A DNA stretch of 64,000 nt from Tetracentron sinense (Eukaryota > Streptophyta > Magnoliopsida > Trochodendrales > Trochodendraceae): NCBI GenBank assembly GCA_015143295.1, contig CM026553.1:3929912-3993911 (forward strand). The letters are read 5' to 3'. The translations under genes and the position numbers were made by a program. The notes beneath the pieces are model-generated. The model saw only the letters and a list, made by a program, of their open reading frames with translations, was not told the origin of the DNA and made no database searches. This document shows positions 1 to 11,104 of this stretch, piece by piece (within the stretch, counting starts at the first letter, position 1; every line of letters starts with the position of its first letter).

Positions 1-1601
1 TCAGCTGAAGATCAAGGCTGAAGATGTTCCCAAGACCGCCTTCAGGACTCGGTATGGGCACTACGAGTTCCTGGTCATGCCTTTTGGTCTGACAAATGCA
101 TTGGCTGCTTTCATGGAATTGATTAACTAGGTATTCAAATCATCTCTCGATCGATGTGTGAACGTGTTCATCGATGATATCCCCGTGTATTCCAAGACAC
201 GGAATGATCATGTGAGAGATCTCTGCCTTACGTTATAGACTCTTCGAGAGCATAGCCTGTATGCTAAGTTGAGCAAGTGCAAGTTTTGGTTGGAGAAGGT
301 GGCGTTCCTTGGCCACGTGGTATCTACCGAGGGTATCTCTGTCGATTCTGCGAAGATAGATGCAGTGATGAATTGGGAGAGGCTGAAGAGTGTTACCGAG
401 ATTCGTAGTTTTCTTGGCCTGGCAGGGTACTACAGGAGGTTTGTGGAAGGGTTCTCTAGCTTAGTGGCTCCGCTTACCTATTTTACGAGGTAGAATGCTA
501 AGTTTACTTGGAGTGAGAAGTGTGAGGCAAGCTTCATGGAGTTGAAGAAGAGGCTTACTACAGCCCTTGTTTTTACAGTTCCATCTGGGAGCGACGGTTT
601 CGTAGTCTACAGTGATGTGTTACTTATCAGGCTAGGATGTGTTTTGATGCAGCATGGGAAGGTCATTGCCTATGCTTCCCAGCAGTTGAAAGGTCATGAG
701 AAGAACTATCCTACGCACGATCTAGAGCTTGCTACAGTTGTCTTTGCACTGAAGATTTAGCGTCACTACCTTGATGGAGAACAGTTTGATGTGTTCACGG
801 ATCACAAGAGCTTGAAGTATCTGTTTTCTCAGAAGGAGCTAAATCTAAGGCAACGCCGATGGGTAGAGTTCATAAAGGACTATGATTTATCAATCCAGTA
901 ATACCCGGGTAAGGCAAATGTAGTAGCAGATGCCCTTAGCAGGAAGTCTTCCGGGCACTTGTCTCACATGATGGTTCACGAGTGGAAGATGTTGGAGGAA
1001 ATGACGAACCTCGATACTAGCTTCAGCATTCCTACTTTTGGGCCAGTCATGGCTAATCTTACGGTTAAGCCTTATATCCTGGTTCTGATTAAGGAGTTGC
1101 AGAGTTCAGATGCCGAATGGCTTGCTTACCAAGATAGGTCGATTAGCAGTGGTAGTCAGGAGTTTGCTTTGAATGGTGATGGTGTCATCACATTCAAAGG
1201 TAGGTTGTGTGTTCCCGCTGATGCGGTGTTGAGGAATGAGATTTTGGATGAGGCCCATCGATCCAAGTACATGGTACATCCTAGGGGTACGAAGATGTAC
1301 CAGAATCTCAAGAGGCACTACTGGTGGCAAAAAATAAAGAGGGAAGTTGCAGAGTATGTTTCTAGATGTTTGGTGTGCCAGTAGGTTAAGGCCGAGCATC
1401 AGAGACTAGCAAGTCTTTTACAGTCCCTCCCTATTCCGGAATGGAAATGGGAGAATATCTCGATGGACTTCATAGTTGGCTTCCAAGGACAGCAAGGGGC
1501 TCCGATGCTATCTGGGTTGTAGTTGATCGGTTGACAAAGTCTGCACATTTCCTACCCTATCGGACTACGTACAGCATGAGCTAGCTTGTAGCCTTGTACA
1601 C
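1..1601 (+). pseudogene. pol: Tekay pol, first part: reverse transcriptase, RNase H, integrase start
   Basis: Decayed polyprotein. Reverse transcriptase covers about 1-480 with the block VMPFGL near 76-93 and the catalytic motif altered to FIDD near 168-179. RNase H runs about 580-960 (motifs [20 protein letters not shown] and [11 protein letters not shown]). The integrase zinc-binding domain is near 1240-1385 (HPRG, HYWW, CLVCQ), followed by the start of the catalytic core (WENISMDF near 1450). Stop codons interrupt it near 128, 237, 492, 758, 899 and 1381, and a frameshift follows near 1480. The frame is cut at 1601 and resumes at 7808. Identity rests on strong motif agreement with Tekay chromoviruses. 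Confidence 0.92.
1596..1601. repeat. Target-site duplication GTACAC (left copy)
   Basis: GTACAC at 1596-1601 recurs at 7802-7807, exactly flanking the minus-strand element. Removing the element and one copy restores the integrase frame of the plus-strand host (Leu-Tyr-Thr-Lys-Glu across the join). Six bases is one more than the usual five for this group. Confidence 0.85.
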
Positions 1602-2169
1602 TATTGCGACCCTAAATACTCCCTGGGAGTTAGGGATACTTGGCTCGTGATGTGCCATAATTGATACCAAACCATCTTGTAATAATACACAAGACATGAC
1701 ATAATAGAACCTTAAGTAATGCGGAAGCTTAAATAAAAGTGCGAAAGCATAACCCAAAAATTTCTTTCTATGTATATCAACTGTATTCGAAGTTTAAACG
1801 TATGAAACCAAAATAAAGGTGGACATGCCCACCTATCAAAATACAAAATGACCTCTTGCTATCACTCCGCTCAGCAATGGTCTAGATATGGCCACACATC
1901 TAGATCTCTCTCCTCTCGTGGCTGTAACGAGATTCTACATATTCTTCTTCAACCCATGGCTCTGGGTCGTAGATGTCGAACGGACCTACTGACATAACAT
2001 GTACGGTTGAACATAGAATACTCAGCGAACACAAACTAATAGCTAACCATATTATAATAACGAGATACCACATGCAAGTGCTTAAGGAATAATGATCACA
2101 ACATTCATGCTTAAAAACCCTGTAGTGGAAAACCTTTCATGAAACTTGTTCTTTTCATGGAAAACAACC

Positions 2170-2470
2170 CATCTTATGATGCTTATGAGTACTTATGAAT
2201 GCTTGTGAGCCTCGTGTTTTCTTATGAGTTCTTGTGAGCTTACGAGTTCTTATGACTTTTTCTTGTGAGCTTAGAGTTCTTGTGAGCTTCTTGTGAGTTT
2301 ACGAGTCCTTGCGAGCTTGTTCTTGTGAGCTTATGATCCATAGAGACATATGTGAGATCTTAGACTTGTGAGTTTCTTATGAGTTCTTGCAAAAGCCTTG
2401 CGAGACTTATGATCCATGGAGTTTATGCAAGATCTTAGACTTGATCCTTGTGAGCATGAGTTAACTGATC
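2170..2470. repeat. Degenerate short direct repeats in LTR
   Basis: Repeated variants of CTTGTGAGCTTATGAGTTCTT, about 10-25 bases apart. Related text occurs in LTRs at 10140-10530 (opposite strand) and 11105-11230. It is an LTR-internal low-complexity repeat with no visible coding role. Confidence 0.7.
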
Positions 2471-3320
2471 TTAGAATACCAACCCAAAGTTTGGCTTTGT
2501 CAATGCTTATGCTTCTTTCTTAGGAATGCCTTTAAAAACCTTTCTTATGCTTTTTGTAACAAATGCTTATGAGAAACCTTGGTTCATGCAAATGTGCGTG
2601 TTTGTGCTTGACAACTTGTGATAATAATAATGGCATAGAAGGATTACAAGAACATGATATAGCATTCCAAACATTTCTTGAACTATATAAGCCTTGAAAT
2701 AAACATATATATATAGCATTTCACTTAACATTGCCAATTGGGAAAATTCCTTAAATCATATTTTCATTTTCTTAATTTAGTCTTCATTCATGCATTTCAT
2801 CAAACATGTAGTATGCAACTCTTTCTTAGGTCTTTTCACACATGATTTCACATTCACATTTCATCAAACATCATAGGTGTGTTTATTATTGGTAAAATAC
2901 CCATCCATCCTTTCCATCACACAACATCATCACATCCTACTTGGCATCCATTCGCCTTAACCTCCACACATTCACCACACGTCCATCATCTTCCCACTTA
3001 TCTTATTCCTTTAGGTTATATGATTAACTTCATGAAAATGATTCAAAATATAGGGTAATAATAGGTTAACTATAAGAGTGTACTAACCTTTGAGGATTTA
3101 CTCCTAATCTTGAAGAAAACCCTCTTGATTTGGAATCAAAGCTTGAGGAGGAACCACCACCTTGGGAAGGAAGGCTCCTTGCTTGATGGGGAAGATTCAA
3201 TCCTCGATTAGGCTTCTCTTGATCTTCAATCCCAACCCTTCTTGCAAAATCCTAAAATCTCTCTTCTCCTTCTCTCCTCTCTTAGGTTTAGGTTAACTCC
3301 AAAAACCCCTCAAATGCTCC

Positions 3321-3331
3321 CTATTTATAGG
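3321..3331 (-). promoter_or_regulatory. LTR TATA box
   Basis: CTATTTATAGG on the plus strand gives CCTATAAATAG on the element's strand, a strong plant TATA box. The matching box in the other LTR copy is at 7250-7260. It lies just downstream, in the element's direction, of the palindromic array. Confidence 0.75.
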
Positions 3332-3379
3332 CAAAGGGTTAAAATCCTTGATTTCACGTCTTTAAAAAAAAATAGAGTT

Positions 3380-3640
3380 CCGCGATGATGATCGATCATC
3401 GATCTTGGGACGATCGATGGCCCACGATCCCGTAAGATTGCCCAGATTTCTGTCTCCGGACGATCGATCGTCGATGTTGGGCGATCGATTGTCCAGCTTC
3501 CCGAAAGCCATCAATTTTTTGGGTTTAGGGCGATCGATCGTCAAGTTTTGGACGATCGATTGTCCAAGTTCCAGTAGGTTGCCTAGGTTTCTGGGTTCAT
3601 GACTATCGATTGTCGCCATGTGGCGATCGATCGTCGATCC
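3380..3640. promoter_or_regulatory. Palindromic CGATCGATCG array upstream of LTR TATA box
   Basis: About ten copies of GATCGATCATCG / CGATCGATCGTC-type words, many self-complementary, separated by 15-40 bases. On the far side lies a box shared with other Tekay LTRs here (AAGTTGAATCGTC, then AGTCAAAAGTTATGGCC). The same array recurs at 7310-7570. Function is unknown; protein-binding sites or hairpin RNA are possibilities. Confidence 0.7.
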
Positions 3641-3873
3641 TAGTTTTTCATCATTTTTCACCTATAGACCCCTTGGGGTATTTTGGCCATAACTTTTGAC
3701 TCGTTTGTCGGGTTTTGACGATTCAACTTGAGTTGGATTCATCTTTCGAAAAGGAACATTTCAAGCATTTTAGAATTTCTAAATTTTTCTTTATTTATTA
3801 ATTAGACTACGTGAAATGTCAATTGGCTATGAGAACGCTATTCTTTAGATACGAAAAGTTCTGGGGCGCTACA

Positions 3874-3888
3874 TTCTCCCCCCTTACA
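3874..3888 (-). other. Polypurine tract of nested Tekay element
   Basis: TTCTCCCCCCTTACA reads TGTAAGGGGGGAGAA on the minus strand, directly before the LTR start TGTAGCG. The neighbouring text (AAATTTCGAGGACGAAATTT on the minus strand) is the usual sequence before this tract in the Tekay copies here. Confidence 0.85.
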
Positions 3889-3963
3889 AAAATTTCGTCC
3901 TCGAAATTTGGACGATACATACATTTATAAAATTATAACAAAATACAAAAGAGTGCTAAAGTT

Positions 3964-6878
3964 CTAAATAAACAATTGAGGATGTTTTTCTCACTTCCGC
4001 TTCACGCTCCCATATAGCCTCTTCTATCGAATGATGTTGCCATCTTACAAGGACTAAGGGAATGGTCTTGTTGCGCAAGACTTGATCTCACCTATCCAAG
4101 ATCTACACTGGTTGCTCAATTAGTGTGAGATCCTCCCGGATTTCTACCGGATCAAGTTCAATGACATGGGATGGGTCCGGGATGTATCTTCGAAGCATAG
4201 TAACATGAAATACATTATGGACCGTTGCCATATGAGCGGGTAAGGCAACACGGTAAGCTACCTCACCAACTCGAGTGATGATCTCGAATGGACCCACATA
4301 TCTCAGGCTGAGCTTGCCCCTCTTCCCGAATCTCATAACACCCTTGGTCGGTGAAATCTTGACAAAAACCAAGTCGCCAACTCGAAATTCAAGAGCTCTT
4401 CTACGGGTATCGGCATAGCTCTTCTATCGATCTTGTGCTGTCTTCAACCTCTCCCGGATAAGCTTGACCCTATCAGCAGTCTTCTCAATCAATTCGGGGC
4501 CCAATACCTTTATTTCTCCAACTTCATCCCATTACAAAGGGGATCTACAACGTCTCCCATATAATGCCTCAAAAGGCGCCATCTAGATACTCGCTTAATA
4601 ACTGTTATTCTAAGAGAATTCATCCAATGGTAAGTGGTCTTCCCAACTACCTTTGAAATCTAGCATGCAAGCTTGAAGCATGTCTTCGACAATTTGATTA
4701 ACCCTCTCGGTTTTCCTGTCGGTTTGAGGATGAAAGGTCATGGTAAAGTCCAAACGGGAACCTATTGCGCTTTGAAAGCTCTTCAAGAACCTGGAAGTAA
4801 ATCGAGGATCTCTATCCGACATAATGCCCACTGGAACTCCGTGGAACCGAACTATTTCTTTGACATACAACACCGCCAATTGATTCGAGTTAAATGTAGT
4901 CTGGTATGGCAAGAAATAGGCGGACTTTGTCAAACGATCAACCACTACCCAAATCGCATCGGTGTTCTTCGCCATCCTTGACAACCTAATGATGAAATCC
5001 ATGGAGATGTTCTCCCACTTCCACTCGGGAATCGAAAGGGATTGCAAAAGACCTGCCGGCCTCATATGCTCGTCCTTCACCTGTTGGCACACTAAGCATC
5101 TTGACACATACTTAGCGACTTCCCTCTTCATGTTTTGCCACCAATAGTGTTTCTTCAGATTCTGGTACATCTTCGTACCACCAGGATGCACAGTGTACCT
5201 GGATTGGTGAGCTTCATCTAAGATCTCGCTCTTCAATTCCATATCCGAAGGAACACACAACCTTCCTATAAATGTGATTGCTCCGTTACTATTCACTGAG
5301 AACTCATCACTCCCCTTGCTAATCGCCTTATCTCTATAAGCAAGTAGCTCCGCATCCGAATCCTACAACTCTCGGATCCGAGCTAGGATATAAGGCCTAA
5401 CTGTAAGATTTGCCATGACTAGCCCATAGGTGGGAATACTGAAACTAGCATCGAGGTTTGCCATGACCTCCAACATCTTCCACTCATGAATCATCATATG
5501 AGTCACAAGTCTAGTAGGCTTTTTGCTCAAAGCATCTGCTACCACATTAGCCTTACCCGGATGGTACTGAATAGAACACTCATAATCCTTCAAAAATTCC
5601 ATCCATCGACGTTGTTGCATATTCAGCTCCTTTTGGGAAAACAGATATTTTAAGCTCTTGTGATCCGTGAAAACATCAAACTCTTCTTCATAAAGGTAGA
5701 ACCGCCAAATCTTTAATGTGAAAACCACCGCGGCCAACTCCAAGTTATGAGTAGGATAGTTCTTTTCATGCTCCTTCAATTGCCAGAAGCGTAGGCAATG
5801 ACATTTCTGCGCTGCATAAGAACACATCCTAGCCCAACATTCGAGGCATCACTGTAGACCACGAAACCTCCACTATCAGATGGTACTGTGAGAACGGGGG
5901 CCGTAGTGAGCCTCTTCAACTCTGTAAAACTTGCTTCACATTTGTCGCTCCAAGCGAACTTGACATTCTTCTGCGTCAAATATGTGAGCGATGCCGCTAA
6001 GCTGGAGAATCCCTCTAAGAATCTCCAGTAGTATCCTGCCAAACCGAGGAAGCTACGTATCTTAGTAACACTCCTGGGTCTCTCCCATTTCATCACTACT
6101 TTTATCTTTGATGGGTCTACTGAAATACCCTCGGTAGATACCACGTGGCCAAGGAATGCCACTTTTTCTAACCAAAATTCACACTTACTTAACTTCGCAT
6201 ACAGTCTATGCTCTCGAAGAGTCTCAAGTGTAAGGCGAAGGTCTCGATCATGATCCTCCCTTGTCGGGGAATATACTAAGATATCGTCAACAAAGACTAT
6301 AACACATCTGTCGAGATAAGACTTGAACACCCGGTTCATCAAGTCTATGAACGCTGCCGGTGCATTCGTTAGACCAAAAGGCATGACTAGGGAACTCGTA
6401 GTGCCGGTACCGAGACCAAAAGGCATGACTAGGGAACTCGTAGTGCCGGTACCGAGTCATAAAGGCAATCATTGGAACATCTTCGTCCTTGATCTTCAAC
6501 TGATGATAGCCGGATCGCAGATCAATCTTGGAGAAGAACCTTGCTCCCTTCAATTGATCGAACAAATCATCTATTGTGGCAATGGATAACGATTCTTGAT
6601 CGTAACCTTGTTCAACTGTCTGTAGTCGATACATATCCTCATCGACCCATCCTTCTTCTGCACGAAGAGTACTGGAACTCCCCACGGTGAACCACTTGGT
6701 CAAATGAAACCAAGTCATTGTAACTCTTCGATTTGCTCATTCAATTCCGTAAGTTCAATTGGGGCCATTCTATATGGAGCCTTAGAAATCGGAGCCGTTC
6801 CTAGAGCAAGCTCTATTGCAAACTCTATCTCCCTATCTAGAGGCAACCCGGCAAGTCCTCGGAAAATACATCCACTCT
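3964..6878 (-). pseudogene. pol: Tekay pol: RT, RNase H, integrase, chromodomain
   Basis: Reading down the minus strand: protease-RT linker from 6878, reverse transcriptase about 6720-6050 (FVDD motif near 6290), RNase H about 5830-5480, integrase about 5296-4610, and the C-terminal tail with chromodomain about 4372-3964. The integrase shows zinc-finger residues HPGG, HYWW, CLVCQ and the core aspartates and glutamate in SMDF, SDRDPRF and TERVNQ. Breaks include a one-base insertion in RT followed by a 42-base tandem duplication (6371-6454), a small deletion near 6590, stops near 4103, and a frameshift just before the C-terminus. No gag or protease remains upstream. Confidence 0.9.
6371..6454 (-). 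repeat. 42-bp tandem duplication inside RT
   Basis: Two perfect adjacent copies (6371-6412 and 6413-6454) of the segment coding for the HYEF...MPFG block of reverse transcriptase. Both copies carry the same one-base insertion that shifts the frame, so the insertion predates the duplication. Confidence 0.9.
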
Positions 6879-7801
6879 ATTCGCCTTAACCTCCACACAT
6901 TCACCACACGTCCATTATCTTCCTACTTATCTTATTCCTTTAGGTTATATAATTAACTTCATGAAAATGATTCAAAATATAGGGTAATAATAGGTTCACT
7001 ATAAGAGTGTACTAACCTTCGAGGATTTACTCCTAATCTCGAAGAAAACCCTCTTGATTTGGAAACAAAGCTTAAGGAGGAACCACCACCTTAAGAAGGA
7101 AGGCTCCTTGCTTGATGGGGAAGATTCAATCCCCTATTGGGCTTCTCTTGATCTTCAATCCCAACCCTTCTCGCCCAATTCCTCAAATCTCCCTTCTCCT
7201 TCTCTCCTCTCTTAGGTTTAGATTAACTCCAAAAACCTCCAAATGCTCCCTATTTATAGGTAAAGGGTTAAAATCCTTGATTTCGCGTCTTAAAAAAAAA
7301 CAGAGTTCTGTGATGATGATCGATCATCGATCTTAGGAAGATTAATCGCCCATGATCTCGTAAGCTTGCCCAGATTTCTGTCTTTGGATGATCGATCGTC
7401 GGTGTTGGGCGATCGATTGTCTAGCTTCCCAAAAGCCATCAATTTTCTGGGTTCAGGGCGATCGATGGTCAAGTTTTGGATGATCGATCATCCAAGTTCC
7501 AGTAGGTTGCCTAGGTTTCTGGGTTTATGACGATCGATCGTCCCCATGTGGTGATCGATCGTCGATCCTAGTTTTTCATCATTTTTCACCTGCAGACCCC
7601 TTGGGTTATTTCAGTCATAACTTTTGACTAGTTTGTCGGGTTTTGACGATTCAACTTGAGTTGGATTTGTCTTTCGAAAAGGAACATTTCTGGCATTTGA
7701 GAATTTCTAAATTCTTCTTTATGTATTAATTGAACTACGTGAAAGGTCAATTGGCTATGAGAATGCTAGTCATTAGATACGAAAAGTTCCGGAGCGCTAC
7801 A
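6879..7801 (-). repeat. Truncated 5' LTR of nested Tekay element
   Basis: Matches 2949-3873 throughout, with its TATA box at 7250-7260 and palindromic array at 7310-7570. The remaining ~1.35 kb of the LTR is missing, and the sequence joins pol-linker coding at 6878. It ends at 7801 with GCGCTACA, followed by the GTACAC target copy. Confidence 0.9.
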
Positions 7802-7807
7802 GTACAC

Positions 7808-8707
7808 CAAGGAGGTGCTTCGGCTACACGGAGTACCAGTTACCATTTTTTCTGATCGGGATCCTAAGTTTACTTCCAAGTTCTGGAAGGGATTTCAGAG
7901 TGCTATCGGTTCTTGGTTAGATTTCAGCACCGCCTTTCATCCTCAGACGGATGGGCAGACCGAGATGGTGAACCAGGTGATTGAGGACATGATCAGAGCT
8001 TGCATGCTAGACTTCCAGGGCAGTTGAGAGGATCATTTGCCATTAGTGGAGTTCTCTTACAATAACAGTTACCAGGCGAGTATTCAGATGACACCTTTCG
8101 AGACCTTATATGGGCAAAGTTGCAGAGCTCCTCTTTACTGGGACGAAGTTGGTGAGAGAAAGGTATTGGGTCCTGATTTGATCGAGCAGACCACGGATAG
8201 GGTCAAGATCATTCGAGAGAGGTTGAAGATAGCCTAGGATCGACAGTAGAGTTATACCGACACTCACCGCAGAGACTTGGAATTCCAAGTTGGGGTCGAG
8301 TCTTTGTGAAGATTTCTCTAAGCCGGGGAATCATGAGGTTTGGCAAGAGGGGGAAGCTCAGCCCGAGGTATGTGGGACCTTTTGAGGTGATCACACGTGT
8401 TAGAGAAGTTGCTTATAGAGCGGCTTTACCTCCTCACATGGCGGCGGTCCATAATGTCTTTCATATTTCCATGCTCAAGAAATATGTTCCGGACCCCTCA
8501 CATGTCATTGATCTTGATCTAGTAGAGATTCGCAAGGATCTCACATTAGTGGAGCAACCAGCTCAGATCTTGGATCGTCGAGATCAAGTCTTGTGCACCA
8601 AGACTATTCCACTTGTCCTTGTGAAGTGGCAACATCATTCCAAGGAAGAGGCTACATGGGAGCTTGAGGCCAAAATGATGGAAAAATACCCTCACTTGTT
8701 TGTATAG
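7808..8707 (+). pseudogene. pol: Tekay pol, second part: integrase core to chromodomain
   Basis: Continues the frame cut at 1601. Integrase core motifs SDRDPKF near 7850 and HPQTDGQTE near 7940 supply the second aspartate and the glutamate. The C-terminal barrel follows (GKLSPRYVGPFE near 8350), then a chromodomain near 8580-8705 (LVKWQHHSKEEATWELEA) ending at a stop at 8705-8707. Breaks: stops near 8025, 8235 and 8247 and a frameshift near 8295. The chromodomain places it among chromoviruses, whose chromodomains are thought to steer integration toward marked chromatin. Confidence 0.9.
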
Positions 8708-8784
8708 TTCTTTTGTTAGATTATATGTATTTTGTTTCTTGGTATGGTTTTGTATCCTTCTAATTTCGAGGATGAAATTTCTGT

Positions 8785-8797
8785 AAGGGGGGGAGGA
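8785..8797 (+). other. Polypurine tract of plus-strand Tekay element
   Basis: AAGGGGGGGAGGA immediately precedes the LTR start TGTAGAACCCC at 8798, preceded by the typical AATTTCGAGGATGAAATTT leader. Confidence 0.9.
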
Positions 8798-9412
8798 TGT
8801 AGAACCCCGAAAACAAGTTCACTAGTGCTGTGAATAGTGCTATGAATAATGCCGTGAATAGTGCTTTTCTAGGCCTAAAGCCTTAATGAAATTATGGGTT
8901 CATGTTTTAAAATGAAAGGAGGTTTTGAATGGATCAAAATATGTATGGAAAGTGTTTTGGGGGGTTAGGGACAAATGAAAAATAAGAGTATAACATACTC
9001 CAAGTGTCAAAGAAAGGGATGCCTAAACATACCCTCAATTTTAAAGAGCTCTAGATTTTGTACCTCTAATCGGAATTGAGTGATTCTTGAGTCATTAGAA
9101 AGATATCAAAATCCTCTTCGAGGTTCATGTTTATCACTTTTTCAGATTTTGAATCGAGATTGGGTTAAACGTCAGATTTCTGGAAATGAGTTTGCTGAAA
9201 ATCTGGGCTACTGAAATCTATTTTCAGACCAGTTAGATTTAAGGGTAATTTGGTCCATGAATAAAGAAGAATTAGAAATTTTACAAAACATGAAAGTTGT
9301 TTCCCTTTGAAAGAAGAATCCAACGGAAGTTGAATCGTCAAAATCCGATAAGTGAGTTAAAAATTATGGTCGAAATACCAAAGCGAGAAAAATTTAAGCA
9401 AGTTACTATTTC

Positions 9413-9550
9413 CACTCGTCGCCGAGTGCCTTGGACTCGTCGACGAGTGAACCAAACATAATACAAAAATTTCCTATTCGGCGATGATTTTCGACCACTC
9501 GTCGATGAATTCAACCCACTCATCGATGAATGGAGACCACTTGTCAACGA
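9413..9550. promoter_or_regulatory. Palindromic ACTCGTCGACGAGT array in LTR
   Basis: About six palindrome-like words built on CACTCGTCGACGAGTG and CTCGTCGATGA, about 110 bp upstream of the TATA box. The place within the LTR matches the arrays in the other Tekay LTRs, but the word differs. Confidence 0.65.
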
Positions 9551-9658
9551 TTTGATGCCCAGAACGACCTAGAACTCTTCCACCGACCTTGGCACCGAAC
9601 ATGAGAGATATTTTGAGATATTTTGCAAGGACTTTTAGGGGTTTTTACAACCCTAGAC

Positions 9659-9669
9659 CTATAAATAGG
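9659..9669 (+). promoter_or_regulatory. LTR TATA box
   Basis: CTATAAATAGG, an almost ideal plant TATA box, in the expected central part of the LTR. Confidence 0.75.
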
Positions 9670-11104
9670 ATCTAAATTCATGTGATTGATCTACTCAAAC
9701 CCTAAGATTGTATTTTTGAGAGATTGAAGAAGAGAAGAAGAAGAAAACTTTGATTTCTCAAAGTGTTCTTCTCAGACCAAAGTGAAGCTCAATCCTTGTT
9801 TCGGTTTTTACTTTGCTATTTTTAGTGTTTTAGAGCTTGGGTTTTCTACCCAAGGTGATTCTCAAATTCTGAAATCAAAAGAAGGGTTTTTTGGTTTGTT
9901 TTCTAATTAAGGTTCAGGCTTCTCAAAGCTTCAACCAAGTTTTCTCAAGCTTGATTCTTGTTCCACAGAAGTGTAAAAACTTCCTTTTGAGGTAGATACA
10001 CTCTACTACCTACCATGTGTTATATTTTTAAGAAAACCATGATGCACAGTATATTTCTTGGATGACTTGAATGATGACTTTTATAGGGGATGTAAACTAT
10101 CACTACTATTGAAATTTTATGAATATGATTCCATGTTTACAAGCTTTCTAAGTCTATCATGATTTTCACAAGTACTCTATGCACTCTATATTCACAAGTC
10201 TCGCATGATTCGATGATTTCTCACAAGAAAGGGTTTTTTCAAAGTTCATAAGCAAGGTTTTTGTAAAATAAATCTCACAAGTTCACAAGTATTGATAAGG
10301 CCAAATTATGGGTTGGTAAGTGACAAGGCCAAACTTTGGATTGGTGTTCTAAGATCGTTTCAAAGCTCACAAAGAATCCCACTATACATGGATTCACAAG
10401 AAGTCATGTCTCACAAACTCACAAGTTCACAAAAATTATGCATACTCAAATCTCACATGCTCACAAGGAATCCAAACTCTCTCAAGAATTCAAAAGAACT
10501 CACAAGAACATGATTATCACATGACCTCACAAGATTTACTTGGTTTTGATTTCACATGAATACTGTTAAGAAAAGGTTTTTGAGAAACTACTTTCACGTA
10601 TGCTATACTCTAAGCTTTTGCATGTTCATGATATTATTCACTGTTAGCTAGTAGTTTGTATGTGACCGAGTATTCCATGCTCAGCCGAATTATGGACTTC
10701 AGGAGGTGTACGTGTTCTGTTCGACGTCTATGGTTCGGAGCCTTGGATTGAGGAAGAGTACTACGAGCCAAAGCCTACCATGGATCATTATCAGGACGAG
10801 GGAGCACTAGATAGGCGGCCTGATTTTGATTTTTGTTCGATCGAACTAAGATGAAAGATTTGTGTATGTTGAGAGTGGGACTTGTCCACTCCATTCTTTT
10901 TGGATATATTTTTCTGGTTTAAACTTGAACCTAATGATAGGAGTATGTTATTTTGAATTTCTTTCGCTTTGTTTCCGTTATGTGTATAACTTGTGCGCTC
11001 TAACAGGATATTAAGTATGCATTATGTGTCATACAGGATGGTATGATACGGCAGTCACGAGGTAATGTATCCTTGACTCGTAGGGGATATTTTGGGTCGC
11101 GACA

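Larger units (their letters stand above)
1602..3873 (-). repeat. 3' LTR of nested Tekay element (2272 bp)
   Basis: Own-strand start TGTAGCGCCCCAG (right end, 3873) abuts a polypurine tract; own-strand end is at 1602. The part 2949-3873 repeats almost unchanged at 6879-7801. It contains a TATA box at 3321-3331, a palindromic array at 3380-3640 and short degenerate repeats at 2170-2470. Confidence 0.9.
1602..7801 (-). mobile_element. Nested Tekay-type element, internally deleted
   Basis: Minus-strand chromovirus inserted in the integrase gene of the plus-strand element. Its 3' LTR is 1602-3873, internal coding region 3874-6878 and shortened 5' LTR 6879-7801. The deletion removes about 1.3 kb of the 5' LTR, the primer-binding site, gag and protease, joining LTR directly to the protease-RT linker. 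The outer left end reads TATTGCGACC where relatives in this window have TGTCGCGACC, two transitions at the terminus. It lacks gag and primer site, so it could not move without help. Confidence 0.9.
1..11104 (+). mobile_element. Tekay-type Ty3/gypsy element, left end outside window, split by a nested insertion
   Basis: Plus-strand chromovirus entering the window inside reverse transcriptase. Its own parts are 1-1601 and 7808-11104; 1602-7801 is a later insertion. Order RT, RNase H, integrase, chromodomain, polypurine tract, 3' LTR is that of plant chromodomain-bearing Ty3/gypsy elements. Right of its LTR (11105 on) lies the broken end of a minus-strand LTR, so this element is inserted in another LTR; its target duplication cannot be checked because the left end is missing. 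Several in-frame stops make it dead. Confidence 0.9.
8798..11104 (+). repeat. 3' LTR of plus-strand Tekay element (2307 bp)
   Basis: Starts TGTAGAACCCC after the polypurine tract and ends GGGTCGCGACA at 11104. Near its start (8822-8868) are four short repeats of TGAATAGTGCTG type. The conserved box AAGTTGAATCGTC is near 9320, the palindromic array at 9413-9550 and a TATA box at 9659-9669. Small ORFs in it look like chance. Confidence 0.9.

Noticed and set aside
3362..3661. ORFs on both strands across the palindromic array
   Set aside because: The array is self-complementary and low in stops, so it gives mirrored frames by chance. No relative of such a protein is recognisable.
9338..9547. Short minus-strand ORF rich in Ser-Gly-Arg
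   Set aside because: It simply translates the ACTCGTCGACGAGT array of an LTR.
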